From Anomaloglossus baeobatrachus (taxonomy: Eukaryota > Chordata > Amphibia > Anura > Aromobatidae): a DNA stretch of 64,000 nt. Position 1 is the stretch's first letter. Each line of letters starts with the position of its first letter. Positions 54,420 to 64,000 of this stretch are shown here, in pieces. The notes beneath the pieces are model-generated. The model did not search any database. It was not told the origin of the DNA and was given only the letters and a program-made list of their open reading frames with translations. The position numbers were made by a program, and so were the translations under genes. The stretch covers positions 1-64,000 of the forward strand of contig NW_027442233.1 in NCBI RefSeq assembly GCF_048569485.1. Reading direction: 5' to 3'.

Positions 54420-56085
54420 CAATCTGGATAAATTGCCTGAGCTTGCCACGTACGCCTTGGGGATCTTGTCGTGTCCTGCAGCCAGTGTTCACTCGGAACC
54501 TGTCTTCAGTGCTGCTGGGGGTCTGCTGGCAGATAAGCACACGTGTCTGTCCACTGACAATGTGGACATGGCTCTCAGAGGACTTTTCTTCCCCTGGGTC
54601 ATCCAGGGGACGGGAAAGGCACGCGTATTTTTGAGAGTGCTTAATGCAAAGCATTTTTTTCTTTTTCAAAAGGGGGGTCAACTGATGCCAGTCAAGTGGG
54701 GTGTGTGTGGCCCAATTAGTGGCAACGAGGGAAACTGTGGTTGGAGTCCCCTCGCTGTGTTTCTAAAAGAACCAAGATGAACAAGTCATGGCTCTCAGAG
54801 GACTTTTCTTCCCCTGGGTCATCCAGGGGACGGGAAAGGCACGCGTATTTTTGAGAGTGCTTCATGCAAAGCATCTTTTTCTTTTTCAAAAGGGGGGTCA
54901 AGTGATGCCAGTCAAGTGGGGTGTGTGTGGCCCAATTAGTGGCAACGAGGGAGACTGTGGTTGGAGTCCCCTCGCTGTGTTTGTAAAAGAACTAAGATGA
55001 ACAAGTCATGGCTCTTAGAGGACTTTTCTTCCCCTGGGTCATCCAGGGGACGGGAAAGGCACGCGTATTTTTGAGAGTGCTTCATTGAAAGCATCTTTTT
55101 CTTTTTCAAAAGGGGGGTCAACTGATGCCAGTCAAGTGGGGTGTGTGTGGCCCAATTAGTGGCAACGAGGGAGACTGTGGTTGGAGTCCCCTCGCTGTGT
55201 TTTACATGATTTTCGAAGGGCATGACATGCCTAATAGGTTGAGTTTCATCATCTGCAACTTGTTGGCAACAGAAAGGCTGCCTTTACACCCTTTTGAGAC
55301 CGAGGATTTTCGAGACCTTATGCCCATTGCAGTGCCCCAAAAGTTGATGGCCAGTCGTCACTCCTTCTCCAAGAAAGGCGTGCCCGCGCTACCACAGCAG
55401 GTCGCACACAACCTCACCGATTCCTTGAGAAATGCTGTGTGTGACAGGGTGCATTTCACCACAGATACTTGGACCAGTAAGCATGGACAGGAGAGTTACA
55501 TGTTGCTGACTGGGCACTGGGTAACTATGGTGAGAGATGGAGAAGGGTTTGCTGTACAAGTCTTGCCGTCCCCACGACTTGTGTGTCAATCCTTCCTCTG
55601 TATGTACAAGTTCCTCCACTGCTTCTGCCTCCTTAACCTCGTGTGGGTCCTCCACCTCGGCCCAAACCCTGTGTGGTCAGGCCACCCTTCCTTGTAACTG
55701 CGCCCAAGGAATCCCACACACCTCCTTACTATGCTGGCAGCAGAGCTCAAGGCCATCAGGCAGTCAAATGTTTACTTTGAAATGTAGGGGAAATGTGAGA
55801 CACTGCTGAGGAATTGTGGACGGTTAGCTCTGGAGAGTGAGACCGAGTTTCATCAATGGTTGTCTACACTCAACCAGCAGTCAGGGAAGGTCGGGTGCGA
55901 CAATGATGCAAACCAGTCTGCGACCCTTCTTCAGGGCAATGTGACACACGTGCCTTGTGTGGCTCACGTGTTGAACCTGGTTGTCCAGCAATTTTTAAAA
56001 CACTATCCCGGCCTACGTGGCCTTCTGCAGAGGGCACGGTGTAACGCCTGCTTGGATCGACACACTCAGATGGGCTGTAAAGGAT
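54420..56085 (+). pseudogene. hAT transposase pieces, domain order permuted
   Basis: First comes the C-terminal dimerisation domain: LDKLPELATYALGILSCPAA, then EPVFSAAGGLLADKHTCLST (54425-54560). Three 220-bp tandem units follow. Only then comes the central catalytic region: PLHPFETEDFRDLMPIAVP, DRVHFTTDTWTSKHGQESYM (55270-55505), then HVPCVAHVLNLVVQQFLKHY (55945-56015). In a normal hAT transposase the C-terminal domain is last. The copy is therefore a head-to-tail partial dimer or a rearranged element. Stops and frame changes separate the pieces, so it is inactive. Confidence 0.7.
54568..55200 (+). repeat. 220-bp tandem triplication inside the hAT element
   Basis: The start ATGGCTCTCAGAGGAC recurs at 54568, 54788 and 55008, spaced exactly 220 bp. 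Copies differ at only a few bases. Each unit joins the end of the dimerisation domain to sequence that precedes the catalytic part. Confidence 0.9.
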
Positions 56086-56090
56086 AGGCT

Positions 56091-56600
56091 AGAGGCAAGC
56101 CACTCACCAAGCTGGACACCCAGAACCCTGAAACCCTTTAACCCCTATACAGTGATTTGGAATTACACAGGGCCCTAGTTGATCAATACCTGTGGAAGGC
56201 TGCAGTTCCAGAGAATAGTAGTCATGCAGGGTCAAAAACATTAATTGAGGAATAGGAACAGAATGGGATGGCCAGGACTTAATCAGAAAACAAGCAGAGG
56301 TGAAATGCGGATCGGCCAACGAGGTACATAAACAGCAAGCAGGAAAACACCTCACCAGTCATCGTCTGACCATCAATAATGAGATGACAAGTCAAAGGGG
56401 CGGGCCTCTGCAAGCCATTTGGGAGTGGCCTGGCCACATCGTCAGGACACCTGATGCCCTGTGGTCTATATGGGCCCCCCCACATCAGGGGCAGGGCCAA
56501 AGAGTTCATTACCGGACCTAGTCTCTGATGCAGTAAGTGCCTGAGCATGGTCAGTTGCATGAAATAGAGTCTCTGAAAAAAGACTATCAGCTTAAGCATG
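56091..56600. other. Unclassified repeat-like sequence, LTR-like
   Basis: Non-coding. The minus strand has a TATATAGACC box followed by a purine/pyrimidine-mixed leader reminiscent of amphibian LTRs. Ends not found. Confidence 0.25.
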
Positions 56601-57179
56601 GTGTCTAGGCACAAAACAGGACTTAGACACGGCACGGAATGCAAGTACCTGTGCAAAGAGGCTTTTCACACTAAGTGTGGGAGCATGCGCTGTATCCCGA
56701 AATGGAGACTTAGCCTCAGGAATGGCACAGTCAGGCTGAGCATACTCACTAGGCGAAACACTGTAGTTAGGCTGCAGCTGGGGTAAATCGGCGCACGCAT
56801 GCGCACTAGCTGCCTCTCCACACTTACACGTGGAGGAGAAATTGCTCTTCGGGTGTGGACTTGGAGATGCTGTCAATGAACAGAAGGAAAAGCTAAAGGA
56901 AGCCTCACTTTCTATCCCTCCGAATTATCAAATGCAGCAATGAATTTCCTGAGTTTGCTATAACATTAGCGTAGCAAAATGTGCATGAGGGTGTCCTGCA
57001 CAGGTGCTAGAAATAGCTTGGCACCAGTGGGACAATAATGGTGATGGGCGAGGGATAAACAGCCGGCCCGCATGATCACCCCTGGCAACTGCAGCCTGGA
57101 GTGATCATGTGCTGCTGTATTCACTGCCCCCGAACATCATCATCAGTGCGGGGGGCAGTAAATCAGTACACATTACTCA
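56601..57179. other. No gene seen
   Basis: About 580 bp with no supported coding, RNA or repeat boundary. Confidence 0.35.
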
Positions 57180-57345
57180 CCGTTCCTCTGCAGCATCACG
57201 ATCTGCTCCTGTCTGTGCCGGTCAGCTGACTTGCGTGGAGACTAGCGGCGCGCATAGCGATGACGTCATCGCTGTGCGCACGTGTCCACACGCAGCCGCC
57301 GGCACAGACAGGAGGAGATTGCGATGCTGCAGGGGAACGGGGACG
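57180..57345. repeat. GC-rich palindrome centred on GATGACGTCATC
   Basis: CACCGTTCCTCTGCAGCATC at 57180 returns as GATGCTGCAGGGGAACGGGG at 57322, with a perfect core GCGATGACGTCATCGC near 57258-57273. This is the middle of a fold-back DNA element whose right end is probably the terminal repeat at 59262-59333. Confidence 0.7.
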
Positions 57346-57477
57346 GCTCCACTCAGCGGCGCAGCCACTGACATAGACGGTAAGAGGAGCGGTGCTGCAG
57401 GGAGTGAGGTGAGGTAAGGTCAGTATGAACGTTTATTTTTTTTTGCCACAGGATGCGGCCATACACCAGGATAGGGG

Positions 57478-59186
57478 TTTATTATGAGCAGCATGGGGAG
57501 TATATGAGCAGCATGGGGAGTATATGAACAGCATGGGGAGTATATGAGCAGGATAGGGGTTTATTATGAGCAGCATGGGGAGTATATGAGCAGGATGGGG
57601 AGTATATGAGCAGGATGGGGAGTATATGAGCAGCTTGGGGAGTATATGAGCAGCTTGGGGAGTATATGAGCAGGATGGGGAGTATATGAGCAGCATGGGG
57701 AGTATATGAGCAGCATGGGGAGTATATGAGCAGCATGGGGAGTATATGAGCAGCATGGGGAGTATATGAGCAGCATGGGGAGTATATGAGCAGGATGGGG
57801 AGTATAGGAGCAGGATGGGGAGTATAGGAGCAGGATGGGGAGTATAGGAGCAGGATGGGGAGTATAGGAGCAGGATGGGGAGTATAGGAGCAGGATGGGG
57901 AGTATAGGAGCAGGATGGGGAGTATATGAGCAGGATGGGGAGTATATGAGCACCATGGGGAGTATATGAGCAGCATGGGGAGTATATGAGCAGCATGGGG
58001 AGTATATGAGCAGGCTGGGGTGTATATGAGCAGGCTGGGGTGTATATGAGCAGGCTGGGGAGTATATGAGCAGGCTGGGGAGTATATGAGCAGGCTGGGG
58101 AGTATATGAGCAGGCTGGGGAGTATATGAGCAGGCTGGGGAGTATATGAGCAGCATGGGGAGTATATGAGCAGCATGGGGAGTATATGAGCAGGCTGGGG
58201 AGTATATGAGCAGGCTGGGGAGTATATGAGCAGCTTGGGGAGTATATGAGCAGCATGGGGAGTATATGAGCAGCTTGGGGAGTATATGAGCAGCATGGGG
58301 AGTATATGAGCAGGCTGGGGGGTATATGAGCAGCATGGGGAGTAAATGAGCAGTGTAATGCTGCCACCAGGGGGAGCCAGAGCTCTGTAGCATAATACAC
58401 TACACAGAACAATGAGAACCAGGAAGTGAATTCACAGCGTTCTCATGCATTACCTCAAAGCACAGCTGAGAAGCAGAGCTGCAGAGCATGCAAGGAATAG
58501 TCACACAGGCTGGGTCAAACACCGTACGGGCAGAAGCAGGACCGGAGGGACGAGCAAAAGCGGAGTCAAAGTCAGGCCAAGGTCAGTACCGTAGGAAGCA
58601 ACCGAGTGGGGAAATAGGAGAGGGGACAGAGGACAGGAGGGATGACCAGGGGACAGAACACAGACAAGGGCACGGGGGCACAGGAACAGACAGATCAGGA
58701 TATCACTCACAGGACCAGCAATCACAGGCAAAGCAGTGCTAAGCTTATAGCCGGCACTGATTCACTGGAAATGCCAGCTTTTAAGGCATCCAGGGTCTGG
58801 AAGTGAGGCTCGAGAGAAGGCTCCGCCCCCTAGCCATGTGGACAGGGAGGCGAACCATGACAAGCAGGCTGGGGAGTATATGAGCAGGCTGGGGGGTATA
58901 TGAGCAGCATGGGGAGTATATGAGCAGCATGGGGAGTATATGAGCAGCATGGGGAGAATATGAGCAGCATGGGGAGAATATGAGCAGCATGGGGAGTATA
59001 TGAGCAGCATGGGGAGTATATGAGCAGCATGGGGAGTATATGAGCAGCATGGGGAGTATATGAGCAGCATGGGGAGTATATGAGCAGCATGGGGAGTATA
59101 TGAGCAGCATGGGGAGTATATGAGCAGCTTGGGGAGTATATGAGCAGCATCGGGAGTATATGGGGAGTATATGAGCAGGACATTAC
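57478..59186. repeat. 20-bp minisatellite upstream of ZNF gene 2
   Basis: Units of AGTATATGAGCAGCATGGGG with variants GGATGGGG, GCTTGGGG and GGCTGGGG in blocks, about 60 in all, split by a solo LTR (58354-58862). It appears to have expanded inside a fold-back DNA element. Minus-strand frames (YTPHAAHILPMLLIYSP type) are artefacts. Confidence 0.92.
58354..58862 (-). mobile_element. Solo LTR (509 bp) inside the minisatellite
   Basis: TGTAATGCTG to ACCATGACA with a 5-bp duplication AGCAG (58349-58353 and 58863-58867). The minus strand shows TTAAAAGC and TATAAGC boxes followed by a leader, so transcription was probably leftward. Gypsy-like family, distinct from the 4-bp family above. Confidence 0.75.
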
Positions 59187-59261
59187 CCCATAACAGTGTC
59201 AGCAGCAGATCCTCGCACCATAAGTGTGTCATGACCACATTTTTTGCTTGAGCTTTTATTT

Positions 59262-59333
59262 TCCTATTTTCCTCCTCTAAAACCAGGGTGCGTCTTATGG
59301 TCCGGTGTGTCTTATAGTCCGAAAAATATGGTT
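59262..59333. mobile_element. Terminal repeat of a TTTTTCGGACTATAAG-type DNA element
   Basis: The minus strand reads CATATTTTTCGGACTATAAG and ACACACC, a widespread vertebrate MITE end. It closes the fold-back and minisatellite region on the right. Confidence 0.55.
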
Positions 59334-59512
59334 ATGTACTACTTTTATCTGTCGGTTTTACTATTTACATATCACATTTCATGTTGAATTTTTTTCCCTA
59401 CCCAAATGATATCTCACTTCCCTTATTATAATAATAATAATAATAATATTTATTCATTTATATCACTTATCTCCATTAATTTTACATATCGGCTCATCTC
59501 TTTACCATTCAG
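59334..59512. other. 5' flank or intron of ZNF gene 2
   Basis: AT-rich, with an (AAT)n tract near 59427-59450. It ends in a polypyrimidine stretch and CATTCAG acceptor, so the true promoter exon lies elsewhere. Confidence 0.5.
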
Positions 59513-59662
59513 GGCCTTATAATATTGGAGCCTCTCAGTGGAGATCTTCTATAGAAGAGAATTCTCCTGATTGCCCCGTGAAGGATGGATATGGACAGGG
59601 ACAAGATGGCGGAGAGGATATTACACCTCACCCTAGAGATCCTCTTCCGGCTTACTGGAGAG
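59513..59662 (+). CDS. Gene 2 exon 1: 5' UTR plus 26 codons
   Basis: Acceptor TTACCATTCAG at 59502-59512, ATG at 59585, donor GTGAGAG after 59662. An internal Met (MAERILHL) is an alternative start. Confidence 0.82.
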
Positions 59663-62600
59663 GTGAGAGATTCTGATGACGTCACATTACATCATTCTTA
59701 TCTATGGGAATAACAGATGGACAGAACTGGAGAGGTGAGGACTCTGGAAATGTCTGGAGTGAGATTTATTACTGTGTCTCTCCATAACCAGGATTACACA
59801 GTAGTGAAGAAGACCTCTAGTGAGCGCTGTCAGGCCCCTGTGTCTGAGGGATGGGGAAGACCCCTGAGCCCAATCACGGGGCCTCCACCTCACCCCCCGA
59901 TACATGAGGACATCAATGACCAGAAGATCCTAGAACTCACCTACAAGATGATTGAGCTGCTGACTGGAGAGGTGACACTGCTGGGAATGCTGGGACATTA
60001 TACAGTAACGCTATGAAGGGATCGGGGGTGACGGTATCCTTGTATGTGTCAGGTTCCTATAAGGTGTCAGGACGTCACCGTCTATTTCTCCATGGAGGAG
60101 TGGGAGTATTTAGAAGGACACAAAGATCTGTACAAGGACGTCATGATGGAGGATCCCCAGCCCCTCACATCACCAGGTAATAGACAGAACAAAATACACG
60201 CGGCCTATAATTATCTGTATGTAAGGAATGAATTCAGTCCCTGTATGTGTCTCCTCCAGTTCTATCCAGTAAGAGGACAACACCAGAGAGATGTCCCCGT
60301 CCTCTTCTCCCACAGGACTGTAAACAAGAAGACCCCGATGTTCCTCAGGATCATCAGGTAGATGGAGAGAAGGAGCCATGAAATCTCCCTATGATGTGTA
60401 GACGGCTGTGAAGGTCTTGTGCTCAGTCTTGTTTTATCCTTCAGTATTATATGTGTTATACTTGTGTAATGAGAGCGGTGGAGATGGCAGGATTAGAGCT
60501 GATCATAGATGGGACTTCTCCTCTGTCTTTGACTTTTACAATATTTGTTTCAGGGGGAAGATCTGCCCCATATTAATACTACAGAGACATATGTGAGGGG
60601 TGATGAGCGGAGTAAAGAGGAGATTCCTACAGATAACCGCCCAGGTGAGTAGTGACCACTAAATGCAGAGAAGTCACAGATTCTTCTCCGTCACCGGCTG
60701 TGGCTGCTTTATCAGGGTTGTAGTCCGGCCATATCAAATGGCCACCATTCTTCTGCTAGACCACCACATGCTCCTCCACCCAAAACTGTCCCCATTATTT
60801 TGGGCATTGGACGTTCTTCTGTTGTAGTGAGATCTGTATCAGCCAGATCTTAGGATGGATCCTACCTGTATCACCTGAAATTAGAAGACATTGACCCTTA
60901 GCTGCCCAGATCTTTAATCTGTAAAGCCAAATGACAGCGTACGTAGAAAGTGCAGACAACTTAGAAAATCATGGGAAGAAGAATCTAATCTGTATGGTGG
61001 ACCCCTAAGAGAAAGCGGAGGGTAATGATGCTGGTGACCTCCTAGATTCTTAGTTTGGTGCCATGTTCTCCAGGTGAATAAAGATTGATTGCTCTCAGTG
61101 GGAGAAACAAAATAATAATCTTGTAGTTGATGAAGAGACCTCAGTTGTCTGGAAAGCTTGCTTTGTAACATCATTTATTTTATTTTTGCTCTCCATTAAT
61201 AAGTATCATAACTACAAGATTCCTATTGTTTCTACCACTGAGAGCAATGACTCCATCTTCCTAGAATCTCGGCCTCTTATTGATAGATCTTCCTTCTCTC
61301 CCTTCTGATGAATGTGCTGATAGGGGCGTTTATATCCAAAGTTGGGCACAGGGTAACTGTAACATATGAGGGAGGTTAGAATTACCCCACAGTGGGTACA
61401 TAGAGACCGGGCAGCCCACACACAGGTTTTCTAAAATTTAACACCTTCACCCCTGGGGAATTTTAGTTTTTCACCCTTTAACTTCCAAGAAGCATAGCTT
61501 TTTTATTTTTCCGTCAACATAGACATATCAGGGATTTTTTTTTTTGCCTGATGAGTTGTGCTTTTGAACTACACTATTCATTTTATCAGATAGTGTACTG
61601 AAAAATGGGGAAAAAATTCCAAGTGCAGTGAAATTGCAAAAAAAAAGTGCAATTACACGATTGTTTTTTATTTACCATGTTCATTATAAGTTCACATGTT
61701 CAGCCTCTAATGGTGAGAATAGGCCTGTGCTGAGAGGTAGCCACCAGATGCTATGCCAAAGAGTCTTTGTACTGTGTTGGCTGACCGCAGGGTTCTACGA
61801 TTGGATACTGACAGTCACAGATGTGGTCGGGTGCAGACGGGATGGCTGGTGTAAGCAGGTGCAGCAGATATAGTAGGCAGAGCTGGTATAGATAGATGCA
61901 GGAGGTATGGCAGACACAGCTGGTATAGATAGATGCAGCATCTAGAGTGGATGCTAGGAAACAAACACGTGTTAACACACACAGCATACGACTCAGCAAG
62001 CAGCACGGTAACTGACAACTATCAACGCATCTCTAAGGATAGACCACATTGCCCAAGCACGTCCCATAGGGGGAGGATGCCTTAAATACCTATTACCTCT
62101 TAACCATAGGTTGGGAGGAACTTCCGGGTTAGGTGTACGCTGGCCCTTTACGAATATATGAGCGTGAGCTAAGCGCAGTCCTAGGAGACCTACCCTGGGA
62201 AAAGGTGCAGGACAGTGCGGGGACGCTGGTAACAGCGTTACAACCTATTTTATAAAATATATCTTTAAATTTGTATATATTATTGAAGATAACTTTTATT
62301 CTTGACAGATGACTGTACCAGGAGATTAGAGGCACAACTGACATCTTCAATTTTTAAATCAGATGACCTTGATATCATACAAGATATAACTGAAGTGAAT
62401 GACTCTATTCCAGATATATCATCTTCCCTTTACAGCAAAGATTTATTATCTGATTTTATTAAACAAGTCCTACCTTCTGATTCATCACAGACTATTAAGA
62501 AATATAAATGTCACAAAAGCAGCATTAAAAATAAAAGTGCTCTTACAGCAAATAAGCCATTTTCAACTTCAGAATATCAAAAAATTAATAACAAAAATGA

Positions 62601-63600
62601 CACAGAGGAGAAAAGAATTTCTTCAGAATCTGTTAGTTACCAGATAACTCACACAGGGGAAAAGCCATTTGCATGTTTAGAATGTGGGAAATGTTTTGGC
62701 AATAAATCACATTTTGTTACACATCAGAGAACTCACACAGGGGAGAAACCATATTTATGTTCAGAATGTGGGAAATGTTTTGCACATAAAACAACTCTTG
62801 TTACACATCAGAGAACTCACACAGGGGAGAAGCCTTTTTCATGTTCAGAATGCAGGAAATGTTTTGCAGATCAATCATGTTTTGTTAAACATCAGAGAAC
62901 TCACACAGGGGAGAAGCCTTTTTCATGTTCAGAATGTGGGAGAAGTTTTACCCAAACATCAAGCCTTGCAAGTCACCAAAGAATTCACACAGGGGAGAAG
63001 CCTTTTTCATGTTCAGAATGTGGGAGATATTTTAACCTAAAATCAAAACTTCTTACACACCAGACAATTCACACAGGGGAGAAGCCTTTTCCATGTTCAG
63101 AATGTGGGAAATATTTTGCATATCAATCAGATCTTGTTAGACATCAGAAAACTCACACAGGGGAGAAGCCTTTTTCATGTTCAGAATGTAGGAAATGTTT
63201 TGCAAATCAATCAGGTCTTGTTAGACATCAGAGAACTCACACAGGGGAGAAGCTTTTTTCATGTTCAGAATGTGGGCGATATTTTGACCGAAAATCAAAT
63301 TTTCTTAGACACCAGACAATTCACAAAGGGGAGAAGCCTTTTTCATGTTCAGAATGTGGGAAATGTTTTGCAAATCAATCAGGTCTTGTTAAACATCAGA
63401 GAACTCACACAGGGGAGAAGCCTTTTTCATGTTCAGAATGTGGGAAATGTTTTGCAGATCAATCAGATTTTGTTAGACATCAGAGAACTCACACAGGGGA
63501 GAAGCCTTTTTCATGTTCAGAGTGTGGGAGACGTTTTACACAAACATCAAGTCTTGAAAGACACAAAAGAATTCACACAGGGGAGAAACTCTTGACATAG
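59585..63600 (+). CDS. KRAB C2H2 zinc-finger gene 2 (spliced, six coding exons)
   Basis: Coding exons inferred: 59585-59662, 59792-59971, 60053-60176, 60260-60357, 60554-60644 and 62309-63600. Every junction has AG/GT borders and the phases match (0, 0, 1, 0, 1), giving one open frame of 620 aa. The protein starts [11 protein letters not shown], has a KRAB A box ([11 protein letters not shown]), an acidic linker ([18 protein letters not shown]) and eleven C2H2 fingers. It should act in the nucleus as a sequence-specific repressor, via KRAB corepressors. The upstream promoter exon was not found; an acceptor before 59513 implies one. This looks like an intact gene. It is divergent to gene 1, whose first exons are nearly identical. 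Confidence 0.88.
59792..59971 (+). CDS. Gene 2 exon 2
   Basis: 180 bp between CCATAACCAG and GTGACACTG; 60 residues from [20 protein letters not shown] to MIELLTGE. Confidence 0.85.
60053..60176 (+). CDS. Gene 2 exon 3: KRAB A box
   Basis: 124 bp between TATGTGTCAG and GTAATAG; encodes [20 protein letters not shown] and on to DPQPLTSP. It carries the conserved DV, YFS, EEW and the YKDVM stretch of KRAB A boxes. Confidence 0.87.
60260..60357 (+). CDS. Gene 2 exon 4: linker
   Basis: 98 bp after TCTCCTCCAG, encoding [20 protein letters not shown] and [13 protein letters not shown], donor GTAGATGG. Phase 1 to 0. Confidence 0.75.
60554..60644 (+). CDS. Gene 2 exon 5: acidic linker
   Basis: 91 bp after TTTGTTTCAG, encoding [20 protein letters not shown] and [10 protein letters not shown], donor GTGAGTAG. 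This exon has no counterpart in gene 1. Confidence 0.8.
61088..61248. mobile_element. 161-bp inverted-repeat element with a hammerhead-like core
   Basis: ATTGCTCTCAGTGGGAGAAAC with ATCTTGTAGTT on the left and its near-complement on the right. Between them, TTGATGA (61127-61133), stem AGAC/GTCT and GGAAAGC resemble a decayed hammerhead core (first C changed to T). One end recurs at 11171. Confidence 0.5.
61438..61680 (+). mobile_element. Partial TTAACACCTTCACCCC repeat
   Basis: Short relative of 53106-53930, sharing the start, the phrase AATTCCAAGTGCAG/AATTCCAAATGCAG and GCAATTACACGATTGTTTTT. Confidence 0.5.
62309..63600 (+). CDS. Gene 2 exon 6: eleven C2H2 fingers
   Basis: After TCTTGACAG. 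A spacer of about 105 residues ([14 protein letters not shown]..) leads to eleven regular fingers (C-x2-C-x12-H-x3-H) joined by TGEKPF. Helix residues at -1, 3, 6 are in order: NHT, HTT, DCK, QSS, LKT, YDR, NGR, RNR, NGK, DDR, QSR. One linker is HKGEKPF. The frame stops after GEKLLT. Confidence 0.92.
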
Positions 63601-63660
63601 GTAGAATGAGGGAAATATTTTGCACACAAATGGATTCTTTTTAAACATCACAAAACTTAA
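63601..63660 (+). pseudogene. Decayed twelfth finger after the gene 2 stop
   Basis: Downstream of the TAG the same frame still resembles a finger: VE, stop, GKYFAHKWILFKHHKT. The Cys pair is lost (TGA where GAATGTGGG would read). The array was probably once longer. Confidence 0.6.
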
Positions 63661-64000
63661 AAGTGTAGAAGTCATTATTATACCTAGATGGTCATAAATG
63701 TTTTACTTGAAAATTATAATTTGTTCACCTCTAAGAAAAATTCACATGGGTTACTTGAAGCCTTTTGAAGTAGAGGTAATTAAACATCTAATGCAATATT
63801 TGACCTCCCTACTATCTCCTCTTCTTGGTATTGGTGGAGAAGGTGGGGTGAATGGAATCATTTTTTTTTTTTTTTTAAATATTTCTGTTACATTCTTAGA
63901 AACCCATATCCCTTATTTAAGTCTTGCTAATTGGGAAGAGAGTGGCATTTCTAAATTGGCGGCTATTTATAGAGTCTCAGTTAACGTCCTTTTTGGAGAT
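63661..64000 (+). other. 3' flank of ZNF gene 2
   Basis: AT-rich with a long T run near 63861-63876. I saw no clear AATAAA, so the transcript end is not placed. Confidence 0.4.

Larger units (their letters stand above)
54066..56090 (+). mobile_element. hAT-type transposon, rearranged
   Basis: Starts TAGAGATGAGCGAACC, the hAT end also seen at 9758. Transposase pieces follow in scrambled order (see the pseudogene entry). No right terminal repeat was found before 57 kb. Confidence 0.65.
60645..62308 (+). other. Last intron of ZNF gene 2
   Basis: 1664 bp. Holds a small inverted-repeat element (61088-61248) and a TTAACACCTTCACCCC repeat (61438-61680). The rest shows no feature. Confidence 0.6.

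Noticed and set aside
57433-59238. SYTPHAAHILPMLL repeat proteins of up to 303 aa
   Set aside because: Translation of the 20-bp minisatellite; three units make 60 bp without stops.

Overview
The window looks like an intron- and repeat-rich stretch of a frog (anuran) nuclear genome. There are two KRAB-type C2H2 zinc-finger genes with amphibian-style fingers ([10 protein letters not shown]) and the frog-type first exon starting [11 protein letters not shown]. Around them lie Penelope-like, Tx1/L1, Harbinger, hAT, Tc1/mariner, V-SINE and Ty3/Gypsy copies. No bacterial-type operon, rRNA or free-standing tRNA gene was seen. The identification rests on sequence recognition only; no search was run.

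Layout. 1-11.8 kb holds MITEs, a broken L1/Tx1 ORF1 and a non-autonomous LTR element (3141-7382, 4-bp target duplication GAAT). 11.8-21.9 kb is one Penelope-like element on the minus strand, split by a whole-looking Ty3/Gypsy element (11967-16971) whose integrase lies before reverse transcriptase (Gmr1-type order), and by a Harbinger-type MITE. 22.3-28.3 kb is KRAB-ZNF gene 1 (minus); its large intron carries MITEs and a 188-bp retroposon with a hammerhead ribozyme motif. 28.4-34.2 kb is satellite DNA upstream of gene 1: a 24-bp array, a 47-bp array, a unique spacer and a 30-bp array. 34.7-39.99 kb holds two Penelope-like fragments, a solo LTR and a Tc1 transposase truncated exactly where the satellite begins. 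39.99-43.79 kb is the inverted copy of the 30-bp array, spacer and 47-bp array. 43.8-59.3 kb is a mosaic of hAT, Tigger-like, Harbinger, V-SINE, LTR and minisatellite sequence. 59.5-63.6 kb is KRAB-ZNF gene 2 (plus), with six coding exons forming one open frame of 620 codons.

How it fits together. The two genes are divergent. Their KRAB exons and short introns are nearly identical in inverted orientation, whereas their zinc-finger exons differ strongly. The satellite blocks between them are also mirror images. I infer an inverted duplication (or recent gene conversion) of the 5' part of a KRAB-ZNF gene with its satellite-rich 5' flank, later opened by many insertions. KRAB-ZNF proteins are known transposon repressors, so the setting fits an evolving ZNF cluster.
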